From NCBI GenBank assembly GCA_017506865.1, contig JAFCMP010000268.1:682001-746000 (forward strand): a DNA stretch of 64,000 nt, read 5' to 3'. Made by a program: the position numbers and the translations under genes. The notes below the pieces were generated by a model, which was not told where the DNA came from, did no database searches, and saw only the letters and a program-made list of their open reading frames with translations. This document shows, piece by piece, positions 27,377 to 37,166 of the stretch (its first letter is position 1; every line of letters begins with the position of its first letter). This DNA is from Tribonema minus (taxonomy: Eukaryota > Sar > Xanthophyceae > Tribonematales > Tribonemataceae).

Positions 27377-29036
27377 CGTGCCTACTTCAAGTTGTGATGG
27401 CACTCTCATATGGAAACTTCAACATGACTTGTGCCGGCGGCGGTGACACCGGCAGCCGGTGACACCGGCGGGGCCGGGGGGGGGGTCCGACCGCCGGCGT
27501 GCACGCCTGCGTGCATCCTGCTGTGCTGTGCCGCGTAGCGAAGGCGCTGACAAGGGGTGGTCCACTGCAGCCCTCAGCAGCCAAGCCCTCAGCGTGCTGC
27601 CTCAGTGCGGCGTGGCGCACGCACGCGCTTCACCACATGGCTGCCAGCAGTGCTCAGCAGCGACTGCCCCTCTGTGCCGGCGGCCCCAAGCGATGGCACC
27701 CGGAGCCGGCACCACCGCCGCGCATGTGTCGCACTGGCCCTTCTCGGTGGCAGGCACACTGCCATCAAAGGGAAGGGGGTGACCACCCAGGAAGAGGGGC
27801 ACCACATGAGACGCCTGCGCGCATTCGGCGGCAGAGGCGCGGCAGCTGTGCAGTTGAACTTGCTGCACATGTGTGTAACTTCAAGTCTTGTTCATGGCCC
27901 CCTTTGCTTGCTCCGGCAGCAGGGCTTGGGCTGCGGCACCGAAACGCTGCCTGACTGCAGCGGCTACTGCTGCATGGAAGCTGCATGCAAGCACCCAGTA
28001 GGTCTCTATATGACAGTCAATGGCAGCAGCTATATATCTCTGCTGTTGGGTGTGTAGATTCAGTTCTTCCTTGAGATACGTTTACCAGCCTATGCTGTTG
28101 CTGAAGACGTGTGATCAGTCGCAGCATGCGCATGCTGCCATGCGCAATGCGCTGAGTCGTGAAAATGCGGAACATCGCGCCCGCTGCGTGCGTGTGCCTC
28201 GCTGCAAGCCCGCAATGAACAAAGTCATTTGAATATGCAAGCAATAGTGTGCCATTGGCGTTGTGCACTGCGTTGTCCCTTTGCAAGATGCATCATCTCA
28301 GCAGTTATACCTCACACGCCATATTTGAACAAGTGATTTGCATACCGTTCACAACCTTCATTTACGTGGCAGGTGTCACTCACGATGCAAAGAAGCTGCT
28401 TTGAATGATGCAACTGTGGCCCTCTCGGGGTACAAAGCAACAAATCTCCTCACGTGCATCAAGGATCCGACATTACGGCGCACCTTCTATCTATGGAACT
28501 GAAACTACGCGCTGCTCTACTTTGAGAACACAATCTGTGGCGGTAAAGAGGAACTTACATGAAAGCGTACCTTTGCCTTACCATACTGCAACAGCAGCGC
28601 ATGCCGCCCAGTCGCAGAAAATAATTAATCGAGCCCCTTACCCCCCAACCTGAGGTACTGCAAGTGCGCACTGAAAGGTGCTTTACGGTTACTGGTGGCG
28701 CTGCAGAGACGGCCATGGGCGAAATACTGCACACTTTGGGCACCTCACGCCACAGCGCTATGTTGCAGCTGCTCTCCTACATACCTACCCTCACGATGCA
28801 GCGCTGGTCGCAGCTCTCGCCATCGCAGGAAGAACTGAGGGTGCGCCTGTCCCTGACACCCGTGTCAATGCGCGCTGCAACGTGCTCTGCAACTGCCCTC
28901 CTACATACATACCCTCACGATACAGGCAGCCCTTATCGCAGCCCTCGTTATCGCAGGAAGAACTGAGGCCTGAGACCTGTGTCAAGTCCCGCTGTCACCC
29001 GCTCTGCAGCTGCCCTCCCTTCATGCCTACCCTCAC
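27377..29036. other. Region between PP2C and the SAP gene, with a possible zinc-finger exon
   Basis: No confident gene is seen. On the minus strand around 27670-27850 a reading with CDTC, later HCWQPC, after a possible GCGCAG acceptor could be a zinc-binding C-terminal exon of the SAP gene. Its phase does not fit the donor at 29036, so it is not included. AT-richer DNA at 28000-28640 shows nothing recognisable. Confidence 0.25.
28765..29036 (-). repeat. Two copies of the 3' edge of the SAP-gene exon 29037-29325
   Basis: The end of the exon and its ATC|GTGAGGGTA donor recur at about 28790 and 28915, a spacing near 122-124 bp. They sit in the downstream intron (coding direction is minus). Confidence 0.85.
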
Positions 29037-31626
29037 GATACGGTGCAGCCCTCATCGCACTCCCCGTTCTCTCGTGCGGCGGCGCGCTCAATGCGCTTCT
29101 TTATCGCCGCGGCGGAGCCGGAGACGCCGACGCCGTAGCGCCGCGCCAGCGCGTGCATCTCTTCAACGTCCAACTTCCCCCTGTGACGCTGCTCAAAGTC
29201 TTGAAGTTGGCGCTCCGCGGCCCTCTCTTCGGCGCTGGGCTCGAAGCCGCGCTTGGAGCCCGCGAAGGCGGTCGCGTCGCCATCGTCAGCAGCGGCGGCG
29301 GTGGCGGCGATGGCAGCAGCGCGCTCTGCATAAGGCGGCACCTATGGATCCGGGGTGCAGCAGCGCATCGTGTGATGGGTTCACAAAGTCAGGCAGGGCC
29401 TGTAAGGAGTTTGGGCATGCATGGGGAGCCATGCACAGCGTTTGCAACTGAGCGGCATGGAAGGCGCAATCACATGCTTCAAATGCAATCAGTTGTTAGC
29501 ATACTCTGAACCACGGCATAGAATACGCATTTGGTGTAAGCGCCGGCCTCGTTGGCACAGCATCCGCATAGCACTTGTACAAAGCTGAAGTATGACATGC
29601 ATTGCTTGAGGTTCAAGGTGGTGACGCCCGTCTAGGATACCATGCCAACGGCGCCGGTGTTCATTGTCGACAAGTCCCTAGTGGTGTCTCATGTAGGTAC
29701 TTGAGGTTCAGCTATCATTTGAAGTCGGCAGTGGTGTGCACCTCAAAAACAAAAGATGCATACATGGTGCTGGTGCTGGCCTCAACGCCAAAGACGTGCC
29801 CCGGTGGCAACTTTCATACTTGAAATTCAAACCACGGGCATGATTTGAAGTTCAAATCAGAGCATGATTTGAAGTTGACAGCGTCTACGCACCTCCAGGA
29901 GGATGGCGCACGACGCGTACACGGTGCTGGTGCTCGCCTCATTGCCAAAGTGCCTCAGTGGCGATGTGCATACTTGAAGTTCAAACCAGGGCATGATTTG
30001 AAGTTGACAGCGTCTACGCACCCCCAGGATGATGGCGCACGACGCGTACACCGTGCTGGTGCTGGCCTCGTTGCCAAAGTACCCCGTCGCACTCGTCCAC
30101 ACGTCCGACAGCAAGCAACTTGCATACTTCAAGTTCAAACCACGAGCATATATTTGAAGTTGGCAGCGGCAACGCACCTCCAGGATGATGGCGCATGACG
30201 CATACACAGTGCTGGTGCTGGCCTCATCGCCAAAGACGTGCCCCAGTGGCGACGTGCATACTTCAAGTATAAACGATGTGCATATATGTGAAGTTGGCAG
30301 CGGAGACGCACCTCCAGGATGATGGCGCACGACGCGTACACGGTGCTGGTGCTCGCCTCATTGCCAAAGTACCTGGCGTCTTGCGTACTTGCACACGTTC
30401 AAATCAGGGCACAAATCGAAATTCATCGTGGCGACGCACCTCCAGGATGATGGCGCACGACGCGTACACGGTGCTGGTGCTCGCTTCATTGCCAAAGTAC
30501 CCCGTCGAACTGGTCCACACGTCGGACAGCAGCGGCTTCTTCGGCGGCGCCACGACCGCCGTCCCGTAGTCATTGAGCGGCAGCACCCACTGCACGTCGT
30601 CCAGTATGTTGCTGCCGTCGAGGGTGCGGCCGGCGACAGTTACAGAGCTCGAGACGGCCTCGAAGTCGATTGCGGGGGCGATGAACGACGACTCGATCAG
30701 GACCTAAATGCGGCGCGTGCGCAAGCGGTTAGGGGAATTAGAGATGCCGTTGAAGTTTTGGGATGAAGTTGAAGTTTGGGTCCGACGATCGACCTCGGCG
30801 TGGGCCTCAAGGCCGATTGCGGGCGCAATCAGGAAGGTCTCCAGCAGCAGCATAGTGTGGCGCGCTTGGAAGGGTCTGGCGTCTGGCGTGACCGGCTCAC
30901 CACCACCCTCATCCCAACCGTAATGTGACACACTCTGAGCATACACACTCTTATATGTACAAACAGTCTTGTCAAACACGCAGAAACTTCCTGCCAGAAA
31001 GAGAGCGTGGCAGCCGCTCTACGCCGACAAGGCTATGAAGCACGTATTTTAGGTACACCTGCACATATCCAATGATATATGAACACGCAGAAAGAGAACG
31101 CGCAGCACTCACCGGCGTGGCCATCTCCCGCGCCCCCGCGAGCGACGGCAGGTCGCGCACGACAAAGAGCTCATCACTATCCTCGCCCATGATGAGCGTC
31201 ACCACACGCGGCGACAGCCCCGCGCGCGCCGCCGCCACAAACAGCAGCACGTCCACGCCCTTAAGGTGCAGGTCGCGCGCGCGCAACCCTCCGCCGCCGC
31301 CGCAGCAGCAGCGCTCGGCAGCTGCGCCTGCTGCTCGTACAGATGGAAGCACGGCGCGCCCAAGAGGCCGCCACCGTGCATGAAGCGCGCGTCCGCGGCG
31401 GCGGCGCGCAGCAGCCGCAGCAGCAGCGCGCCGCGCGCCGCCGCGTCCGCGTCGCCGTACAGGGCGGCGGCGGCGGCGGCGGCAGCGGCGCCGCGCTGCC
31501 GCCGCTGCGCAGGCGCTCGATGAGGTCGCCCTTGTTGCCGCCGACGGCGAGCCTGCGCTCGCGGCACAGCGCCTTCAGCTGCGGGATCTTGAGCAAGGAT
31601 GCCAAGCGCGTCATGGGTGCCATCAA
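29037..31626 (-). CDS. SAP-domain protein of unknown function, partial model
   Basis: Likely exons in gene order are 31113-31626 (start near 31614-31626), 30440-30703 and 29037-29325. The N-terminus reads IPQLKALCRERRLAVGGNKG then DLIERLR, a SAP motif (DNA/RNA-binding helix-extension-helix). The rest is not recognised: GVDVLLFVAAARAGLSPRVV and SDELFVVRDLPSLAG in the first exon, then DVQWVLPLNDYGTAV and VWTSSTGYFGNEASTSTVY. A Lys/Glu-rich helical stretch ending HALARRYGVGVSGSAAAIKK looks like a second, degenerate SAP-like motif. The first exon changes frame twice in GC-rich repeats (near 31490 and 31290), so it is either damaged or mis-sequenced there. Junction 31113|30703 is phase 0 and consistent; the 30440|29325 phases do not match, so an exon may be missing. 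The C-terminus is not found. SAP proteins act in chromatin, DNA repair or RNA metabolism; I cannot choose. Confidence 0.5.
29620..30439 (-). repeat. Five or six copies of the 3' edge of the SAP-gene middle exon
   Basis: The exon end encoding NEASTSTVYASCAIILE and its GTGCGT donor (real edge 30440) recurs at about 30308, 30174, 30018 and 29889, with older remnants near 29745 and 29625. Spacing is 127-156 bp. Each spacer contains TTGAAGTT motifs and CATACTTGAAGTTCAAA-like sequence. A diverged copy of the same exon's 5' edge (FLIAPAI-coding) lies upstream at 30797-30860. Confidence 0.9.
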
Positions 31627-33150
31627 TCAGCGGCTGCACGCGACATGTGCAACGCCTAATGCGCCGCCAAGCGCTAGAGCGCTGCTGCCCAGCGCACATG
31701 CCACCGCGGCAGCTACATTGGCTAGACAGTTCGACATGATCGTTGTCGGCGGCAGCAGCAGTTTGAGTAGATGGGCTTGGAGCTGCTGCTGAGTGAGCAG
31801 GGGCAGGATGCAATGCCGAATGCAGTGGCGGCACTGCCAGTGTCAGCTACCGTATTCACCCGTGGATAGGCCCCCCTGCAACATCGCATTTGGAAACCGC
31901 AGCAAGCGGTAATTACATGCCGCCAGTTGAGACCGCAATAGCACAGACACTGTTAGGGACCACGCGCAGTGTGGTGTTCTATTGCTGCTTAGCACATGTA
32001 CATGCATACACATGCCTATGCATTGACAGAGTGATTGCGTCAACAAAGACATGTGTTAATAGTGGCAAGACAGGAGTGGTTTTCTATTCTCCATGCCGTG
32101 TATGCTGCTCTGCAATATGGCTGGCGGTGACAATGTCATCATACCAGGAACCCAAAACATATGGTGTGCCAAGAGCGTCGGGTGTAGTACTACAAAGCTA
32201 CTGCCTCAACTTCAGCAGGTACAATACGTGCCACACACACTGTGTGAAAGAAGGTGCACCAACTGTACCTGTGCACAAAAAAAAATGGGTTCATCAAATG
32301 CACAAGCATGCGCGCACAAGACCAAGGACTGCAACATGCATGCCTACATGGATCAGCAAAGCACTGCAGCAGGCGCCACAACTTCAAGCGATGTGGTCAA
32401 CTGCATCTGTACTCATGAACGCATTTGTTGTACATGTAGGTTGCACTGCAATGCGTACAATGACAGCACTGCAATCCTGGCGAATTTCTGTTGAAAGGGT
32501 GGTGTTGATACACACCGGGGGGTGCATGCATGGCAGGCAGAACACAGCAGACAAGCCGCAGCCACAGAAACAGCAACATCTGGCACTGTGTACGACACAT
32601 GGAATTTATGGATGTTCTCAAGAAGGCCTTGCAAGAGCTGAATATTCAACCAAGTGTTGATCGCGCCAATGCATACGTTGACAAAAGGCACGCGACTGAC
32701 TATTTTTGACCACGTTAGCTGTGGGTTTCGGCTTTGCCTCGTCAGGCCAGAGCAGTGTGGTCAAACCGCTCTGACAACCCACCTGAAACTTCAAGCGCTG
32801 TCCTGTCCCGCCGCCGCTCCACTTATAATGAATACACCTACATTCAAGATACTACGAAGCGCCACAATTCATTACAGTTACTGACATGCAAGCTTCTCCT
32901 TGAAGCCACAAGCCTAATAACAAATGCTACTAATAGTTGCTTTAACCAGGAAAGTGCACAAACATGCAAACGCCCACGCAGATGCATCATGCCATCATTG
33001 CGCCACGCATGCATTCTAGGAGCACTCAAATACCTGAGCATGCAAGCAGAAAGTTGTAGGCAGCTACACCATATGCTAGGGCTTAGCACTGCCAGGTCTA
33101 CCCACAACCGGGAACTCGATGCGCGCCAAGTGTTAGACCTGAATTCCTGT
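31627..33150. other. AT-richer region without a confident gene
   Basis: Base composition is less GC-rich than the neighbours. One short reading at 32600-32709 (MEFMDVLKKALQELNIQPSV) is protein-like, but I found no partner exons. No RNA gene or terminal repeats were seen. Confidence 0.3.
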
Positions 33151-34480
33151 ACACCTGCAGACAAAACAGCAACTAGCAGCAGCAGCGAATTAGTACTGTG
33201 GCCCCCCACCCACCCCGGGAACGGACACGCCAACACCGCAAAGCGGCATTGCTGGTCGCAGGCTCTCCAAGGGGGTGGGGGGGAGTGAGGTGCAAACGCA
33301 GCATTGGACATGAATGTCAAAGTGCGGACACAAAAAGCAAGCTGGAGTTGTCGGTATTGTTGAACCCGCAGACAACACAGCAACAACTCTAAGCAGCAGC
33401 AGCAGCTCAGTAGCCCCCCCCCACCCACCCCGGAAACGGACACGCCAACACCGCAAGCGGCATTGCTGGTCGCAGACTCTCCGAGCGGTAGGGGGGGGGC
33501 GGGCGACATACTTTTGTGGTAGATATGAATATCAAAGTCAACCTGCAGACAACAACAAGCAACAGCAGCAGCAGCTGCCAGTGAGTAGCCCCGCCCACCC
33601 GCCCCGGAAACGGACACGCCAACACCGCAAGCGGCATTGCTGGTCGCAGACTCTCCGAGGGGGTAGGGGGGAGTGGGGCGCGACATAACGTTGTGTGGGC
33701 ATGAATATCAAAGTGAATTCACTGTTAACCTGCAGACAAAACAACAACTTGAACAAACAGCAGCAGCAGCTGCAGCGGCCAGTGAGTAGCCCCCCCCCAC
33801 CCACCCCGGAAACGGACACGCCAACACCGCAAGCGGCGTTGCTGGTCGCAGACCCTAGGGGGTAGGGAGGAGTGGGGCGCAACATAACGTTGTGGTGGAC
33901 ATGAACATCAAAGTGAATTTACAGTTAACCTGCAGACAAAACAACAACAAGCAACAGCAGCAGCAGCAGCAGCTGCTGCCAGTGAGTAGCCCCCTCACCC
34001 ACCCCGGAAACGGACACGCCAACACCGCAAGCGGCATTGCTGGTCGCAGACTCTCCGAGGGGGTAGGGGGAGGGGGGCGCGACATAACGTTGTGGTGGAT
34101 ATGAACATCAAGGTGAACCTGCAGACAAAACAACAGCAAGCAACAGCAGCAGCAGCTGTCAGTGAGTAGCCCCCTCCACCCGCCCCGGAAACGGACACGC
34201 CAACACCGCAAGCGGCATTGCTGGTCGCAGACTCTCCGAGGGGGTAGGCGGAGGGGGGCGCGACATGACGTTGTGGTGGATATGAATATCAAAGTGAACC
34301 TGCAGACAAAACATCAACAAGCAACAGCAGCAGCAGCAGCAGCAGCTGCTGCTGCTAGTGAGTAGCCCCCCCACCCACCCCGGAAACGGACACGCCAACA
34401 CCGCGAAGCGGCATTGCTGGTCGCAGACTTTCCGAGGGGATGGGGGGGAGCAGGAGCGGGGCGTACTACGTAGTGCTGGC
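33150..34480 (+). repeat. Seven-copy 175-215 bp tandem array, each copy with a splice-site-flanked Q/A-rich mini-exon
   Basis: Marker acggacacgc occurs at 33221, 33436, 33610, 33812, 34010, 34191 and 34386. Most copies read aacctgcag|ACAAAACAACAACAAGCAAC... CAGCAG repeats ...CCA|GTGAGTAG on the plus strand, with a good acceptor and a strong donor about 32-50 bp apart (for example 33549-33580). The CAG tract length differs between copies. The minus strand shows repeated VLACPFPGWVGG readings, which are a by-product of the repeat. The host gene is not identified; it may be the plus-strand gene ending at 37166. Confidence 0.85.
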
Positions 34481-34559
34481 TGGATATGTGTTAGGTAAAA
34501 GCAGCCTTGCGAGGCGGCAAGCAGAAGCAGGCCTGCGAACAAACGACGGCGGGCAGCAC

Positions 34560-34660
34560 CCCATATGCGACAGCAAATGTAGCTAGCACGCTCGTGAGCC
34601 AATAGCACGCTCGTGAGCCAAATGCGGCAGCGAATGTAGCTAGCCGCTCGTGAGCCAAAT
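34560..34660. repeat. Short direct repeats around cgctcgtgagccaa
   Basis: The motif cgctcgtgagccaa occurs three times within 100 bp, alternating with gcgaatgtagctagc. No function can be assigned. Confidence 0.6.
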
Positions 34661-35100
34661 GCTTGATGAAAGCGGGTGCAACAAGGGGTTTACGTTTACC
34701 AGCGTGCCGCCCAGCTGCTGGCCCCGGTCGCTCGCAGGCCCTTCATCACGCTGTGTCCAGCCTGAGCTTGTACTCGTACATCTCCTGCTGCCGCGACGGG
34801 TGAGCGGTTTCAGCTCGGAGTGGCCTGGCCTTGAATAATGGGCCTGAGAGACGAGAGCAGTAGGGGATGGTCGAGTGAGCAGCAGCTTACGGTGCTGGCG
34901 TGCGTAGAAAGCCTTGAAAGAAGCAGAAGCGATGTCGTGTTGCAGCATCGTGCACATATGGAGCTGCCTCAAGCTTGCTCCCGCGGCATCAGCATCAGCA
35001 CACCCGCGTGCGAATAAAACACAAGTGAGGCCCCTCGCTCTTTGATCAAAGTAACGGAAACAACGACGGCCAGGTGGGGGGGCCTGTCGCTCGAAAAGCA

Positions 35101-35131
35101 GTAGCTAGGCACACACACACAGCCTAGCTAC
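35101..35131. other. Perfect 10-bp hairpin with an 11-base AC loop
   Basis: The arms GTAGCTAGGC (35101-35110) and GCCTAGCTAC (35122-35131) are exact complements around an ACACACACACA loop. It could form in RNA or cruciform DNA. No T-run or other terminator feature accompanies it. Confidence 0.7.
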
Positions 35132-35999
35132 AAGCACACCCGTCGTTTGGTGCTGTGCTCACCTTTCTAGGCTGAACGTGATGTCTGGTGTGGCGCAGGA
35201 AGGTGCGAGCCCCTTGGAACGATGGCCGTCACGTCGTACTCCGCTCGATGAGGCCAGTCCTGCTGTCTTGCTGGTGTGGCGGTGCGTACGCTGGGTGTGT
35301 GAGAGCAGTCTGGCGTGAGATCCGGAGATGTCCCCCCACGATCCCCCTTTCTCAAATATTTCATTTCAAACGAGGGGCAGCACATCCTGGCTACCCTGTT
35401 TTCCTTGCTCGCATCTCCCTCTTCATTTCGGCTTCCAGTGATACTGTTCAGTTCTCGGTGTAGGGCTGAGTGATGTCAGGCTTGCTAGACTTCTCTATGT
35501 TGCAAGAATATGACTTCAAGTGTCCACAGAAGATGACATTGCCATGGTACCACTACGTATTGCCACTTGTAGCAGCAACAGTTTTCATGTGTACAAAACA
35601 CAACACCGTTGCAACGATTGGGTCCGATGTCCTTTGACAAGCTTGCATGCCAGCAGCAGAGTGCTTAGCTGGTAGACTGAGTGCAGACGAAGTGCTAATT
35701 CATCGGCTGAATCATTCAAGTAAACCTGGTCAGCAGTGCAGTAAAGTCATCGTGTCGGAGCGTGTTGGTTGCTGGAGGCCATGACCAGACATATCTTCAC
35801 AATGACTGCCTTCGCAGGTTGCAGATCGTGGCATTGAGATCTGTTGCGCACCTCGATTCCAATTCATGATCTTCTAAAATGTCGAAGCACCGATTGTAAC
35901 AGCAGCGGACAGTAGCGCAGGGCAGGCTGCGGACGATGCCAACGCGAGCTTTCAACAATTGTCGCCGAGTCCACGACATAAGGCAGCAGCTGAGCGTTT

Positions 36000-37166
36000 C
36001 ATTTGATGCGGTTGTGTGCGCCCAGTACGATTACTGGGCTGCCTGGCGCGTCCGGCATACTCCCTGTCCCTGCCTGGCACGACATCATGCGTCACGTCCG
36101 CTCATGGGTGGGTTTCATGTGCTTCGAGGGGCAACGAGCTGAGTGGAGGGTGGTTAGAGCCAGAACTTGCGCCGCCACCTCTTGCCACCCTCACCAACGC
36201 TCTTCATGATGACATGTGTGGAAACTTGTGCGCTCGAACCGGCGAGCTCGGCCCTCACCAACGATCGGAGCGAGCGCAGTTTGAGTGAACCGCTGCAGTG
36301 AGGCATCTGAGCAGGGCGCTTGAGCGTTGTGGGGGCGGGCGGCGGTGTGCCCAAGTAAGCCAGTGAAGCCGAGTGCTCAAGCGGGGCTCACGCCGGGCCA
36401 GTGAGGAGAGCGGGGTGAGCGTTGTCACGAGAGTCACTCGTGGCGCGGGCAGCGACTCCAACTCTGACTCGAGGTGAGGGGGGGCAACAAGCCGAACGTC
36501 GTGAGCGACGTGAGCGGGTGTCAGCAAGGCAGAAGATACCACACACAATCTTCGGAAGCCCCATACTTGAAGTATGTTGGATTACAAAGCGGTGCGGTTC
36601 GCAAAACTAGTGCGTCACTAACAAGCATGGCCAAAGCGCAAATGTATGATTACATTTGTCAATCATCAGCATGACCACAAGCCAGCAGAGAGCACATGAA
36701 TCAATGCCGTGTGCTCATTGATGTTTTCACAGTAAAGTGATGGCAGCAGCATCGCAGGCTCTTGGGAACGGGGTTGATAAGCTTGGCGTAAAAAGTTGCA
36801 GGCTCTCGGCCGGCGCAACAGCTTCCTTGTGGGAACATGCTTGACTGTGCGTAGTGCTGCTTCGACTCTCTTGAGCGCATGAGGGTCAGACACTCACCGT
36901 CAACCAAGTCATCTGCATGATCTCACAATGAGACCGTGCCACAAGGCGCTTGCAGCGGGGGCACAAGGGGGAGGGGGGGGCGGAGGGCGCATGCTGGCCC
37001 ATGCTGTCATGTCCTCCTGCACAAGCAATCAACCGAATGCCTTCCCCATGGGGAGCAAATCCATGACTTTGCAGCCCTTCTAAACCGACTGCTTCGCCAT
37101 TGGAAGCTGGGCAGTGATGGAAAGCTGGTCAGGAAGCCGCTGGCCGAGCAGCGACAGCCATCATAG
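36000..37166 (+). CDS. 3' end of an unrecognised plus-strand gene
   Basis: A terminal exon from a TTTGCAG acceptor (37075) to TAG at 37164-37166 encodes LLNRLLRHWKLGSDGKLV and then RKPLAEQRQPS. It looks like a real hydrophilic helix-rich C-terminus but matches no family I know. A second candidate exon near 36024-36160 reads ILPVPAWHDIMRHVRSWV. Its stop codon directly abuts the nucleosidase stop on the other strand, so the two transcripts must overlap at their 3' ends. The 5' part of the gene was not traced. Confidence 0.35.

Noticed and set aside
31890-32660. 256-residue open frame as a gene
   Set aside because: Composition is irregular, with many Cys, His and Thr and no domain, and no splice partners were found. 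Probably chance in AT-richer DNA.
32844-34608. Minus-strand proteins with repeated VLACPFPGWVGG
   Set aside because: These are shadows of the tandem array. The conserved splice-like signals are on the plus strand, and the minus readings have no start, domain or codon logic.
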